Assembly: GCA_037389465.1 (NCBI GenBank)
Contig: JAZARR010000184.1
Location: 558,001 to 622,000 of the forward strand
Direction of reading: 5' to 3'
Source of the DNA: Baylisascaris procyonis
Taxonomy: Eukaryota > Nematoda > Chromadorea > Rhabditida > Ascarididae
Length of the DNA: 64,000 bases
Shown here piece after piece: positions 37,701-50,500 of the stretch (positions within the stretch are counted from its first letter, which is position 1; each line of letters starts with the position of its first letter). Under the pieces are notes generated by a model. That model was not told the DNA's origin, ran no database searches, and saw nothing but the letters and a program-made list of their open reading frames with translations. The translations under genes and the position numbers were made by a program.

Positions 37701-39517
37701 GTGTACAAATACTTGTGTCCATCGCATAGTTTCAGCTGCTCAATAACAAAGAATAAATTGTGAAGTTTGGTAGATATAATCTTAATTACGCAATAACCTT
37801 CTATTCCTCGTTTTATTTCGATTGATGCATTCAATTTCGCTAATTAATCTTGCAGTACTAATAATGAAGTGCGGTTTGAAACAGTTTTTTATGTATTTCC
37901 TTTGTCGGTTTTTAAGATTATTTGTTATTTTGATATTTTCGGAATCGATAGGCCTATCGAACTGGAGTGATCTCCGCAACATGGTGGATTTCATTGTTTG
38001 GCACACTGTGTTCGAATGTACTTTAGGATTTTTGCTTTCTTCTTTTTGTGTCGTGCACTCTTGGTGCTATTAAAGTTAACATATGCTTTTATCTATTCTT
38101 TTTGCATTACTCAATAGACACTTTTACTATAATTGTACTACGCTATCTGCACTATTTATACTTGTTTCGCAAATCCGCCATTCGAATTCGCTGTACACGA
38201 CTGCATCTGAATGGTTAATATGTCTTCACTTTGTGAGTTCTTATTCACGAGAAAACATTGTCACTTCTGTTTCGTATCATATAAAACATGCACATTTTGT
38301 CGCCTACTCTTGCACTTGTTTTCTATCAAGGTTTGTGAATATGGGGTAAATCTGTTAAGGTTCAATGCAAACATTTCAAAGGCAAAGGTCGAGGTGGACC
38401 ATTAAATTAATAAATACTACCACTCAAACACATTTTCGAACTATTCTTTTGTAATTTCAATTTCAAACCATATGTTCGTATTAAAAGATCACCATAAATA
38501 TTGAAAAACTCATAGCTTCAAGCTTATTTCACAAATTAATAGGGTCGATGTCGATCTGGAAAGATGACATTGTGCTGCTTAGAAAATTGGGTCAATTCTT
38601 ATGAGATATTTGTTTCGAACAATCGAATGAAATAAACACAAGCAACGTAACGAATGAACTGTTGGCGACGGATGTTTACTGTGTTATACAACTGGGAGAA
38701 GGCGGAAGAACACAAATCATCTAATTTGCTCTTTTGACGAATCTATTTCTTTTTAATCTTCGATTAATGTTGCACTCTATGACATTTTTGCTATTTAGTT
38801 ACCGAAAAAAAGAGAGTTTGATGAATAGCAACAATGTGATATGCATATGATATGTCATAATCTCTTCTTTAATCTTATATTATTCACGGTATGGAATTTG
38901 CCCGAATATATCCTCCAGTATGTGTTAAAGAATGAAAAGAAAATTCCAAACCTTGCGAAAGTGCATAAGGAAAAAACTTCACATTTCATCAATTTTATTC
39001 ATTTTCGCCAAACTATGCAAAGAGGAACTTAAACTATCATCTCTTTATTGAAAATATTTAGGCTTGAAGAGTTCATAGCGTTCTCAGAATACTCTTTCTG
39101 CATACTTAAATACTACTTTAAATAAAATACTCAAAATTCATAGCACCTTGAGAAGATTAAAAAATGTCTTCGTACATTTAAAATCTTGGCCTTTGACAGC
39201 TGACTATCTTAACTTCGAGATTTTATTGGCATTTAGAAAAAATGAGAATTATGCAGAAAAGAACTAGAATATCTCTTATACATTTCATTAACCTTCTAAA
39301 ATGCACAACACATTATCGCAATTACTTGTTTAAGCTGCAAGTAATATTTAATAAAGTAATGTCAGCAAGACATAGAAATACGTTTTTCTTTACGAAAGTA
39401 AATATGCAAAGAAATTAATCTTAACTGGAGGCATTTTGTTTCACCTGAAATAGCAACATTGTCTCGCATGAAAACATGGGAAATATAAAGTATGTAGGGA
39501 AACGTAAGAATCGTATG
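34720..39517. other. Long gene-poor stretch
   Basis: Nothing could be assigned. A G-rich patch lies at 36601-36618. The GTGTGT/TACGTG-rich segment at 37535-37700 resembles the CAGACACA-rich part of the dispersed repeat in the opposite orientation. Leucine- and phenylalanine-rich frames at 37822-38349 reflect T-rich DNA. Confidence 0.5.
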
Positions 39518-39544
39518 AGTGCCAGCTGGTTGTTTGCTGGCACT
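39518..39544. repeat. Perfect 9-bp hairpin
   Basis: AGTGCCAGC and GCTGGCACT pair perfectly around a nine-base loop. ATCGTA (39510-39515) and TACGAT further out can pair again after an asymmetric bulge. It could fold in RNA or be a small inverted repeat; expression is unknown. Confidence 0.7.
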
Positions 39545-39616
39545 TTAGAAATGTACGATGCGAAGTTGAACTCGAACTTGAGTTGCAATAATTAAGTTGC
39601 AAATTGAATCAAATAG

Positions 39617-39756
39617 GTGATCAGGTGGAACAGTTTATGCTGCTGCAGAAAAGTGTGCCGGACAAGCAATCGTTGGCAAACTATGCGGGTCACCGAATTT
39701 GCAATCCACTCGACAATCATCGAAATTTTTATCCCTTTGTTGGATTCGAGATGTGA
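39617..39756 (+). CDS. Candidate terminal exon, unknown
   Basis: After AATAG, 45 codons run to TGA in a frame with noticeably higher G+C and varied residues (DQVEQFMLLQKSVPDKQ, then SLANYAGHRICNPLDNHR, then NFYPFVGFEM). The acceptor is weak. No family is recognised. It lies 70 bases downstream of the hairpin at 39518. Confidence 0.3.
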
Positions 39757-40036
39757 AAATTATTCGATGTTATTCCATGATACCAGAATTCTTCCACGTT
39801 CCATCAAATTTTGTAGCTTCAAGAGTTGCATAGTAGGCGGTACTTCACCTCATCCAGCACAGTTGATAAATTTATCGAATAAAAGTTCTAATAAATTTAT
39901 ACGTTTAACTATATTTAAGATTGAAAGAAATGCTTGCGTGGCACCAATTCTTTTTTTTTAAGGAACAGTTCAATCTTAGCTACGTTGCATAACAACTCCT
40001 ACTAAATAAGATGATGAGATTTAAGTAGGAAATTAT

Positions 40037-40088
40037 GTGGGGTGGCGGTGGGGGTGGTAAAAATTGTGTGGGGTGGCGGGGTGGGAAT
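40037..40088 (+). repeat. G-rich direct repeat with quadruplex potential
   Basis: TGTGGGGTGGCGGTGGGGGT is followed about 32 bases later by TGTGGGGTGGCGGGGTGGG. Four or more runs of at least three G lie within 50 bases, which allows G-quadruplex folding of the plus strand. Confidence 0.7.
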
Positions 40089-40383
40089 GGAATAGGAGAG
40101 GGAGGCCAAGGAATTGAATTTTTAAATGAGGAATTAAATACAGTTTATTCTACAAACAAATCGACTCTTCAATTGAGTAGTATTTAAGGGTGTGTGCATA
40201 TCTCTCGCCTAAATATTTTTATCAACTAGCATGTTTGAATTACTTATTCTTCATTTGATATTACTTAGCTGATATTCATTACACTATCTGTAATGTTCGA
40301 TCATCGATGTCTAGTGGTCGAATATTGCACATTGGTTAAACATTCGAGAATATCGAGTCTTAATTCGTGAATTTAGATTTATT

Positions 40384-40385
<2 letters not shown>

Positions 40386-40421
<36 letters not shown>

Positions 40422-40468
40422 TCCGAGCTTATATATATATATTTATTTATAAATTTATTTAGATTTAT

Positions 40469-40508
<40 letters not shown>
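40386..40508. repeat. Duplicated (TA)n microsatellites
   Basis: Two long TA tracts are each preceded by a near-identical TTAGATTTATTTGATATA / TTAGATTTATTGATATA sequence, so the tract and its flank were duplicated. Confidence 0.9.
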
Positions 40509-40513
<5 letters not shown>

Positions 40514-41999
40514 GTTATTTTTACGAGCTGAATGAGGATCTCATCGAAAGTTGGAAATATGGAGCGGCATTCGAATTGCAAATATAATTCACATTGTAGC
40601 AAAAAGGTAGAATTGTAGATGTGTTCTATTAATAATGCTTCAATTCGTGTCACATAGCTCTTATCTTGCATACAGTATCAAGCAAATGCAACTTCCTTAA
40701 TCGAGGTTGAAAACTATTGAACTGCTAGAACCATTTCATAACTTCGAATTACTTTGGATGACGACTATCGCATAATAGAGTTGCCACTGCGTTGTATAAA
40801 ATCGAAGATTTTAAAATAAAAATGTGAAATTTCGGCTATTAATATCAACAAACAATGAATATTTTCACAAAATTTTCACATTCAAAAATGTTTCAAAGTC
40901 AAAACCATTCTTTGAACACTTCACTCAACGATTGAACAGTCCCTTTTTCTATTGAATTTTTCAGAATAAACGGAAATTCGCAATCACATGTTGATAATAT
41001 ATAGTTATTGTTAGTACTCGTATTTGTAAGTTTATTGACAGCAAAGAGAACAGATTTTCGCGCTCAGATGATTGTTTTTTTTTTGATTGTTGCTTTTTTT
41101 GCAGATGTGTGCTCACTGTTTCATTTCGTATTATAATGCTCACTCTTTTGTGATGTAATAAGCGAGTAAATTTTTTCAAACAATTTTTCGATATGAACCA
41201 CTAGAAGGTAGTAATGAAAGGAAGATTCTTAAAGTTTTTATTTGGCATATCTGACTGACCCCCATGACCTGATACTTTAAGAGTACATTTACATCCTCTA
41301 GAATTCTTCCGTTCTTTTTATAACACCAACAAAACTTCGCTCTAATCAGAGAACTGCTAGCGCAAGTTAACCACTATCTTCGAACATTCAACTCGCGAAC
41401 ATTCTAGAGGTGCATGACCTTGTAGATATATAGAAGTGTTATAAGCGTTAATCAAGCTATCATGGAGCTATCTCACCTCGTTCCTTCCCCTCTCTCCATC
41501 TAGGACTTGCGAGCATCCACTTAAAATATTACTGATTTTTATTTGAGTAATTTTTGTTTATAACGGCTCACATGTTTCATTAATATTTCATCCACCTGAC
41601 GCACACAGATGAGCAATATAAGCATTGAATGAAGGATCCTATAAGCAATACTCAGCATTTCAAATCAAATCGAGAGACGATGACCTCATGGAATGATCAT
41701 GGGTAAATCAAGGGTATGAAAAGATGTTCGCAATTAAATGTGCTATTCATTCGTAAAATGCGGATTAAAAAATTGCACCAAAATGCTTTCATCTACTTTC
41801 TTCGAAAATCCGTGCTACAAATCTTTTCCTTCAAATGATGAACCCTATCTAAAAAAATGGAATATTTATATATACTTTTCATTTTTATTGAGATTCGATT
41901 GTTTTATTATAGTTATTTGAGCCATTTAACTATACCTTAATTGAGCTGAGTATGCAAATTTTGCTGAATAACGATATGATGAACGCAATCATGGGAACG

Positions 42000-42120
42000 T
42001 AAAATTCTGAATAAAAACATCCAAGAGAGAGTTTCGAAGATATAAATATAACTAATAGAGTGTTTGAAGATATAACTAATAAAAGCATCCAAGATATAAC
42101 TTGTAAGGAGTGTTTGTCTA
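42000..42120 (+). repeat. Imperfect tandem repeat
   Basis: Units built on AAGATATAACTAATA, GAGTGTTTG and AGCATCCAAGATATAACT recur three or four times with mixed order, giving a small degenerate tandem array. Confidence 0.7.
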
Positions 42121-42663
42121 ATCTTAGTTAAAAGTTCTCTCTTAGCCACAAGAATTCGTTGAAATAAAAGTTAAAGGCCATTACCTTTAGGTATAAGGCT
42201 ATAATTTCATGTGAGAAAGTAATAGGAATCATAGGATCTGTGATTCCATGTAAAACCTGTTCGATGTTGGTTATTTGCCAAATAATCTGTTGAATCACAC
42301 CACCTGAACTTGTCATCCTTTCAGGGTTGTTCATATAAGGGACAGTGTGTCATCACCTTCACACATGCATCGTACACGTGCTGTTCGCTAATAAACGTCC
42401 TTCAAAGTTTGATACATATTAACAGGAAGTTTATGTATATTTCTGTGTGCTAACTTCAATTCAGCAGAAATTTTATGTTAACGAGCTTCTTTATGTATAA
42501 TCTATGACATATGATGATCGTTTCCACGATCTGTCAGATTGGTGCATCACTTCGAAAAAGTTATCGATGCATGATGTGTATCGAAATTTGCATGCACCTT
42601 CGGTTGACTGGTCCATTTTTTCCACAAACCCAGTGGCGAACAAATAGGAAAAAGCGTCACAGG

Positions 42664-42732
42664 AATTGGCACAATACGTGCTTTTGCATTCGTCTCACGC
42701 GATAAACCAGTTCCACAAGTTATCTGCAAACT
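42664..42732 (-). repeat. Dispersed repeat, conserved 3' block
   Basis: Aligns with 22171-22245 over about 70 bases with scattered differences (GGCACAATACGTGCTTTTGC, then CCAGTTCCACAAGTTATCTG). Confidence 0.6.
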
Positions 42733-43850
42733 TTTAGAATAACTGATATCGTCGTGATTTGAAGGTTCCTAAAAAGATTCACTAATCGCTGTGGAATGAA
42801 TTTCTTGTCGAGGTAAGATGCGTGCAGAATTTTTGCGCTTTCAAGTGAGTCTATAAACCTCTTGAAAATGATGATTCAGCGTGAAGTATTGCACATACGA
42901 TCGCCTTTGACATAGTTAATGCTCATTACATTTCGTAAATTTGATTCAAGAGCTGAAAGAACCATCTTTGCACTCTATGCTCACCTTTCAGGTGAAACAG
43001 AAAGCACAATCATAGATGCACACAAATATGCTATTGCAATCAGTGTAGAATTGCAAACTAATTCTGCAAAAGTGCAAAAAAAGGATCTTTTGTAAAAGAA
43101 TGAAATTACGCGAATGATTGATTCGGTTGAAAACTGAAGGAATGCATTGCTGCAAAAGTCATATTTTTTACTCACACATTATGAAACTCCACACAATAAG
43201 AAATACGACATTGTGAAAGTACACACATCGTGCCAGCTGCTCTGATTTGTTTCGAGCAAAAAAATCAATGAAATACATCGCTTTCAATTAATGAAATTCT
43301 TTACTGCCACGCATCCATAACATAATAGTAACAATACAATATAATGATAGAGTATGATATGATAGTGAGTATAATATATCATATTGCGAAATATTAGGCT
43401 ATATGCTGTACTATTAGGACTTCAAGATCAAGCAAGATAAAAGATCGTTATAACAATATGAGATCATTGCATCTCAACTGATTTGAACGATTTGGTCGAT
43501 TTATTGAAACATTCGATTATGTAATCGTATTACATAAAATTATTTGAAATTAAGCAATACAGGAAATTATATCCGTAATGAATCGAGATGAGCTTCGAAG
43601 AAACGATTCATTCGATTTATCAGATGACTGTATCTATCGTATCCTCGGTAAAGATCAGCTAGCGCATTAATGATTACGGTACCTCATATTGGTTTGCAGC
43701 TATGATAGAAGTGAATCTTTATAAATGCAGTACAATTATGCAGCAGAAAGCACATAAAATCAGAGGAAATAGTTGAGGAACGAAATTACTACAACTGGTT
43801 TGCTGTTGCTGAGAGTAGTTCAGCGAGAGATAGGAGTGCAAAATTTATGA

Positions 43851-44364
43851 GTGACCGATGGATATAAAAAAGTACGAGTGAAGAAAGATAATCGAGAGGA
43901 TTCTAATGAACTGTGGTTGAATTCAGCTAAGTATATGTCGTCCGAGACGGGAAATAAAGATATAGCATCTCTAATTTGCAGCATAATAGACTGTGCAATA
44001 CTATACGGGGATTCGAAGTTTTTCTCGCTGAAAGTGAATAGCGCCACTCTTTCCAGCAAATTCGAAGAATTTTCAATTCGAAATTTGTATGTAGCTGCTG
44101 GTTCGAAGAATTTTGCTTCATTTCAATAAGAACATCGATATTCGTTCAAACACAAATGCTTGGAATGCTATCTCTCAAAATATTCTCGACGTTCAAAAAT
44201 TGCTTCGTGCGAAGTGGCAAGCAAACTTTGAATCGACTCGCATGTTGGGCATTTCGTATGAGAAGAGTTTTATTTCAAGCTTGGAACAAAGCTCAAACTC
44301 AAGTTTCCAATTTTCAGCTTTCACATCATCTCTGGCCACTATTGGTCAAGCGGTAGGCCAGTAG
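43851..44364 (+). pseudogene. Possible broken ORF in two frames
   Basis: A plus-strand frame runs from a codon after TGA at 43848 to TAA at 44127. A second frame, open from 44113, overlaps it by about 16 bases and runs to TAG at 44364. Both have a varied, protein-like composition (first: DNREDSNELWLNSAKYMS; second: AWNAISQNILDVQKLL). Together they look like one reading frame broken by a single shift, or two exons with an unseen junction. No family is recognised. The minus strand is also open across part of it, which weakens the case. Confidence 0.3.
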
Positions 44365-44497
44365 GTCTCTCTCAAGACGCAATGACCACACCAAAATGAC
44401 GCTCTTTGAAAACCGGAGCGCACAGAATTTTGGGCCACTTGAAGTGGTACGCACAGCCACCGTGCCGGCATGCGAGACGCGCTAGAAAATGGAGTTA

Positions 44498-44546
44498 TTA
44501 CGTGATTGGTGTCTGTCTAGGGCAGACACCGAAGTTCATAACGTAA
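44498..44546. repeat. Two-part stem-loop in a G+C-richer patch
   Basis: GGTGTCTG (44508-44515) pairs perfectly with CAGACACC (44523-44530) around a seven-base loop. TTACGT (44498-44503) pairs with ACGTAA (44541-44546) outside it. The surrounding 44390-44480 is unusually CpG-rich for this window and also contains CCACTTGAAGTGG. It could be a structured RNA element or a transposon end. Confidence 0.65.
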
Positions 44547-47500
44547 ATTTGTTTCAGTTCACAGCCAACTTTTTGGGTTAGAGGCGGTGTGATAGGTCGT
44601 TTCCTGAAACCTTTTATAGATACAAATGAATGCAATTAAACACTCCGTTTACTGAAAGCGTTCGCCACATTTCATCGAAGCTATTGGTCACTTTATGTTT
44701 TAATGATAGTTTTTCTCACTTTGTTTTTAGATGTCTTACTATGTGACCAAGAATGAATAGATTTCATTTCATAGGACATCGATCAGAACTTGTAGCTCTC
44801 CAATGGTGACAGTGCGACACTGACAAATACACCATAAAACAATTGTAAAAATTGCTTATATTCCAATATTCTTGTCTGGATATTTTTATTGCAAGCGTTT
44901 TGTTTGTATTGGACACAACAAAATATACTACAATTTCATCGCAAAAAGAGTTTGTTTGTGCATATTGCATATCACTGCTTATAAATCGTATTGACATTTT
45001 ACTGCAAAGTACTAAGGTGAAATAAAACTCTGCTAACGAACTCATACAAAAACGAAAAACTTAGGTGCATTTATAAGTTTGTCAGTCGTATTATTAATCG
45101 AATGTCTTTGTTACCGAATTTGTTTTCAGGTCTGTTTTTGGAATATTGTCCCAACTGATATTCTGACAGTAATTGATTGCCTAAATTATATAACAATGGG
45201 AATGTGTGAGCTGCATTATTGCTGATAATTCGAAACATTCCAACATCATTTCCTCGTTAGTGAGGGTTTATGGTTTTTAGGTCATTCGAGTAGGTGAAGG
45301 ATGGGAAGGAACTGGAAGGATTACAAGTATATCACGTTCGCATCAAAATTCCATTTTGCATTTCAATGCGAAATGTTGGTCACAAAGTCATTCTTATTTC
45401 ATGTACACATCTTCCATCTAAAAATTTACAAGTGAGGCGTACAAATTAACTGGAGGAGTTTTTCACAACAGTTCATCAATAGTTAAAGTGCGATTGAATA
45501 AAAACTCTTACCTGCCTAATCTAGACAGCCGGAACTTTCTGTGCTCATTTCGTGTTGTCTGTTGGGATCGTATTTTCACTGTTTTTATGACCGATAAACA
45601 TATATTGATTCTTTTGCGGATGGGAAAGCGATAATTGCTGCGATTGTTTAAGTGAGTAAAAATTTTCAGTTGAATTTCTCTATGCTCACTTTGTGCAGAA
45701 TGCAACCTCGAAGGCATTTAATAATCATTAAGTAGTAATTGCTATCGCTACAATTGTATGAATGTCAGGCTGCTGTTCTTTGGCAAGCAAGACTTAAAGA
45801 AGAAAAAGCGTTTCGAGTTTTTCAAAATGCTTGCCAATGAATCTTTTCGGTGCGTCAAAGACAGTTCTTTCAGGGAACTCCCTCAGGAATGAGGCATTTC
45901 CAGAGATAAACTAAAGTTTTTCAAGCAGTTATAAATTTCGGATCACTCAGAATTGCAGTTAAGAGCAGAGAGAAGCTGCGAGTGCCGATTTTAAAAAAAT
46001 GTGCAAAATCCACCCTGACAACAAAGAATAATAGAAATAACTCGTAAATTGCTTACCTTCGAATGATCCGAACGATTCAAACATTCGCTAATGTTTCATT
46101 ACTTTCGGGGAGAACCATATTTGCCGTACCGATCAAGCTGAACTATCGCTCCTCCTCATTCATACTTCCTTCCTTTCTAATGAAACGTCGATCTTGTATA
46201 CATTAAAAAATATATCAAAACTTTATCGAGCTATATACCGTCTAACTATGTAATAGCTCAATTCATGCAATGATTTCAAACGTTAACAGTATATGAGAAT
46301 TTTTTACAAATGCGTGGGATATACGGCATAGAACAAATAAAGTTTAAAAAACAACAGTTTCGAACAATTAAGTGGAATAGCATTTTGCCTCAACTCTCTA
46401 AAAGCCCTGAAGGAAAATTTTACAAAATAAAATGAACTTTCAGCGAGAAAATGAGAAAAATAAAAAAGAGGAATTCGTAAAATGAGCTATCTTGAAATGT
46501 TTCATACATAATGCAATATATCCTCCTAGCGTGGATTATTTAAACAAAATTTTTAATGCTAATGGAATATCAAAAAAAATCGAAAATATCATGTGTGGCT
46601 GTTTTCGACATTGAGTACGGCTGCTTAAGCATTCGAGATAAAATATGCTGACATTTTATTAGTTCTTGTGAAAGTTTTTCACATTTACTGCATATTACTT
46701 GAAGCGTTTAATCTGAATACCCAATGCAGTAGTCGTTTTGAGTAGATTCATCTCTGTTTCACTAATGAAGGAAGATGACTAAAAGTACAACCTTCTTTGC
46801 CGGATGTTATTTCAATATGTTCGACAAAAATCTGTGAGATATTTCATGCTTACAACTTTTGCACACCTCTATTGGTCTATATTGTTACCGCAGTTCCATT
46901 TCTCAGCTATAGATTTCAGTTCAATAAATATGAAAGAAGTCAGATTATATTCAATATCCTTTCATACCCCTCACTTGAGTTACTTCACCTCACATAAAAA
47001 AGGTAAGAAATGGTACTTTGTTGCTCTTCAATAATGCTAGGATAAGGTTTATATCGTGGTTAAAAATACGAGGCTGAACGATCCGTATGAGATCGCAAAT
47101 GACGGCGTAATAAATCTAAGAGCAATGAAATGAATGAAAAAGCCAATTAGACATTTTCGATGCGTTCAATCAAAGCGATTTAGCCATAGTCCTATTCATA
47201 TTTCTGTGATACTTACTGCTATTTGATTAAAGTAATGCACTTAACCTACAAAGTGATGAGCTCAGCCTGCACTTGACCACTTCACTTGGCCTGAAAGTAA
47301 TAAATTCAGCCTAACAGTTTTGTAGTCGACCATTTTTTCTCTAACTGTTGCGTTTGTTCATGCATGATATCCACAATATTTTCACCTTTTCAATGCACTA
47401 AATTTCGTAATTTCTCATCGAAATTTAAGAATTCGATTAGCCGAGCAATGTGGAAGGAAAGTTAGCAATTGGCAAAAATCGTCGCAATTGGCAAGTTTGC

Positions 47501-50500
47501 AAAATTCAGAACCCAATCGGCTGGATAAATCTTCCAAACGGTTGAGCCGGTAATGCTTCTTTCACGTTGTGTTTTGCGAAGCCGCATAACGGTCTATGCC
47601 TGTTATGCAATCACTATTAGCCACCTCTCATTGATATAAACATGCTGAATTTTAAATCAATTCTTCGTACATTGGTCGGAATTTCGACAAAAGTGGAGAA
47701 TGCCCTATGAGCTAAAATCCTGGAGGAATTCCTCGGCATTCAAGATTCCAGAGCCAAGCTATTTGCTCGTCGCTTGGCATAACATATACGACTATAGTAA
47801 AGTGAATACCGTTGTGAAATTCTTTTGGGTTACATTGAAATTGGAAGAAACATTCGATGTCTCAGTGAGCAAACGTCAAACGAGTTTTGAGGTAATTCCC
47901 TGTTGGAGCGCTTCTCATTATTGAATTATGGTCCCAAAAAATATCTCCCATTGAAGGGATTTTTTTCGCTCTACGAAAGTTCTACAGAATGATGTCATTA
48001 AAAGAAATTCTGTGATAGTACTGTTGATGTTTATATTGAATAATTTTTAAACTATATTGAACACTAAAATAAGTTATATTAAAAGTCATCAATGCCCTAT
48101 TTAATATACAATTTCCTAAGTCTTTTAGTCTATAAATGAGACAACCATCTGAATGCTCTTGTCGAATGAATTTAGATCCCTCTGTCTCTCTGGTTGAACA
48201 ATCTTTTAGGGATTGCATCTGGATTTGAAAGATGGTTTACTATTCGCTTATTATTTGATTTATTTGGACATGTCTGTCTGCTGCTTCTATATCAGCGAAT
48301 GAGAAGGCTTGATTGCACAAAAATGTATGGTTCGGCCTTCTTTCTTAATTTTGCTACAGTTGCATTCAGCCAATTTAACCGTTGTCCGCTATTAAAGCCA
48401 AGAGCAGCGATAAGTAAACGATCTACAGAGGCTCTGTAGCTCGTAGAAGATGAGTATCACCCAGAAAATCAATTTTAACAATTTTTAGATACTGTAGTAA
48501 AGGAATGGTAGGGATGCGTTATTTGGATGATTGAGGAATTGCTGGCAAGGAGTGATCGTGACTTTTTAAGGGTGATCGGTTGAGATGGAGGGAGGGCGTG
48601 TCGATCCCTTTAAAAAAGGGGGCCGAATTATTTCGAGTCTCACTAATAGGTTGCCTTATTTCTCTTTATTTTTCATAACACGTCATTTCTCTATAGTGGT
48701 TGACTCATCGCTTCTCACAGTAAATGGGAGTGACGAAAAAACAATATAAGTAACGAACAGAGCTGTGTATATTTGGATGAGAATAAGACAACGAGTCCAT
48801 AATAACTGAAGAGAGTTATCGTAGATGAGTATGATTGAGTGTCATATAGACTAGAGAGAAGTTCACTTATCCTTAGAGTTATTAGAGATGATGAGCGAAC
48901 ACTGAGGTGTGTGACAGAGGGCGGAGCCAAAAACGTGTTGGATGAACTTGGAAGGGGGCGGTAGCAACAAGAGGTGCCCACGCAGTCATTCCTCTAGTAT
49001 ATTTCCTGTTTGCGTTTGCCGTTAATCTGTCATTGATTTGCGCTGTCGGCTCGGTTGCAATTCCTATATTGTCAAGCATTATCCTTTCATTTTCACTGAT
49101 CAATCATATCAGTGTGGTTGATCCATATCTAGAATAGATGTTAAATGCATACTTCCGCATTTTAAAGCATTAGGGGACATGAAATAGCTAGGATTTTCAG
49201 TTGCTAGGGAGAGGAAGGCGAAGAGTGCTGACCACATTAGCTCAAACGGAGCTTGATTGGGAAAAATAAAATTTTTTAGCAAAATCAAAAGAAATATTAC
49301 TTTCGATTCTTTCTCTTAAATATTGCTTTCAATTTTTTCTTCCCTCAGGCGTAAAAAAATCGCTTTGACAATTTCTTTCGAAAGCACATATCTGCGTTTT
49401 TAAGTGTATCTCAGCGGTAGTTTCAACTGGCCAACAAAACAATCCTGGTGATAAAATCTGATAGCGTATTCTATATCTACCGGTACCATTTTGAAATTCT
49501 TAGTTATTGCTCCATTCGCTCGACCCATCATCGCTAATTTCATTTTGATATGTGGTAAGATTCCTTGTTTTCACTCCCTTAATTTTTTGAGACTTCAAAT
49601 ACCACGAAGTTGGTAAATCAGTTTTACTTTGAAATCGATTAGATACAACTTTGAAATGAATTTTTCTGATGGAGGGTTTCGTGCGATTGGCTGATTTCAT
49701 AAGGAAATTATCAGGCATAGTATCATTGGATATTTGGGCACTGATTGATCTGGTATTTGGCAGACATATAAGCGCATATCAGAGGAACTTTCTTGACATG
49801 CATCCACTCTCACTTTTCTCCGATCCCTTGCAGTAACTGTTTCACATAGTAAAAGCGCAGGAATTTATCTAGGTGACCGAATCTAAATGAAACCTATTAT
49901 GGGCAGAAATCTTAATCAAAAAATTTACAGTCTTATTATTCACCTTTCACATTAAAGTCGATAATCAAAACCAAGAAGTGCCATTCAGCATATGATATCA
50001 TCTACTGAAAACTGCGGTAACGAGTGAATGTTGTTTGTTTATTTTCTTCGGTCCAAACTGTTCACTTTCTGAATTTATATAGGTAATGGGCGATGTCTTT
50101 TTTACGTTGAGAAGCACAAGTTTCTTAATTTTGAAATTGATGTAAGAAAACAATCGATCAACGGTCTATCTGTCTCACATTTGGGAACAACCTATTATGG
50201 GTAACTATTGAAAAGTATTTCTGCTGGATAATCCAAATAGAACAAAATCTTTCAAATTCTGTAAATTTTATTTGTTTTTTCAATCAGCTCGCATTAATCT
50301 GCTAAGTTGAGCATGTTACGAGTAATTGTGCTATCGTAATTGAACATCCTCTTATTTCCAGTGCTAGACAAAAGAATGTTATTTCAAAGATATATTTATG
50401 GGATTGGAATTTGTTCCGAAAAATCTCAAATAATTCGCCGAAATAATCTTCACTTGTGATCATAGATTCCCTTCATCTTAGAATTGCTTCTCGAAGCAAC

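Larger units (their letters stand above)
39760..43850. other. Repeat-rich stretch, no supported gene
   Basis: Contains the G-rich direct repeat at 40037-40088, TA microsatellites at 40386-40419 and 40471-40508, imperfect tandem repeats at 42000-42120, dispersed-repeat sequence at 42500-42740 and 43200-43240, and an AT-rich GATA/TAAT patch at 43316-43400. The minus frame at 42128-42334 is open with a good donor but no recognised partner. Confidence 0.5.

Noticed and set aside
43460..43485. TGAGATCATT, matching the seed of the miR-80/bantam family
   Set aside because: The flanks form only a five-base stem, with no precursor-like hairpin.
45756..45890. 44-codon ORF rich in Lys, Phe and Glu
   Set aside because: Another frame is equally open, there is no leader acceptor close to the ATG, and no homology is visible.
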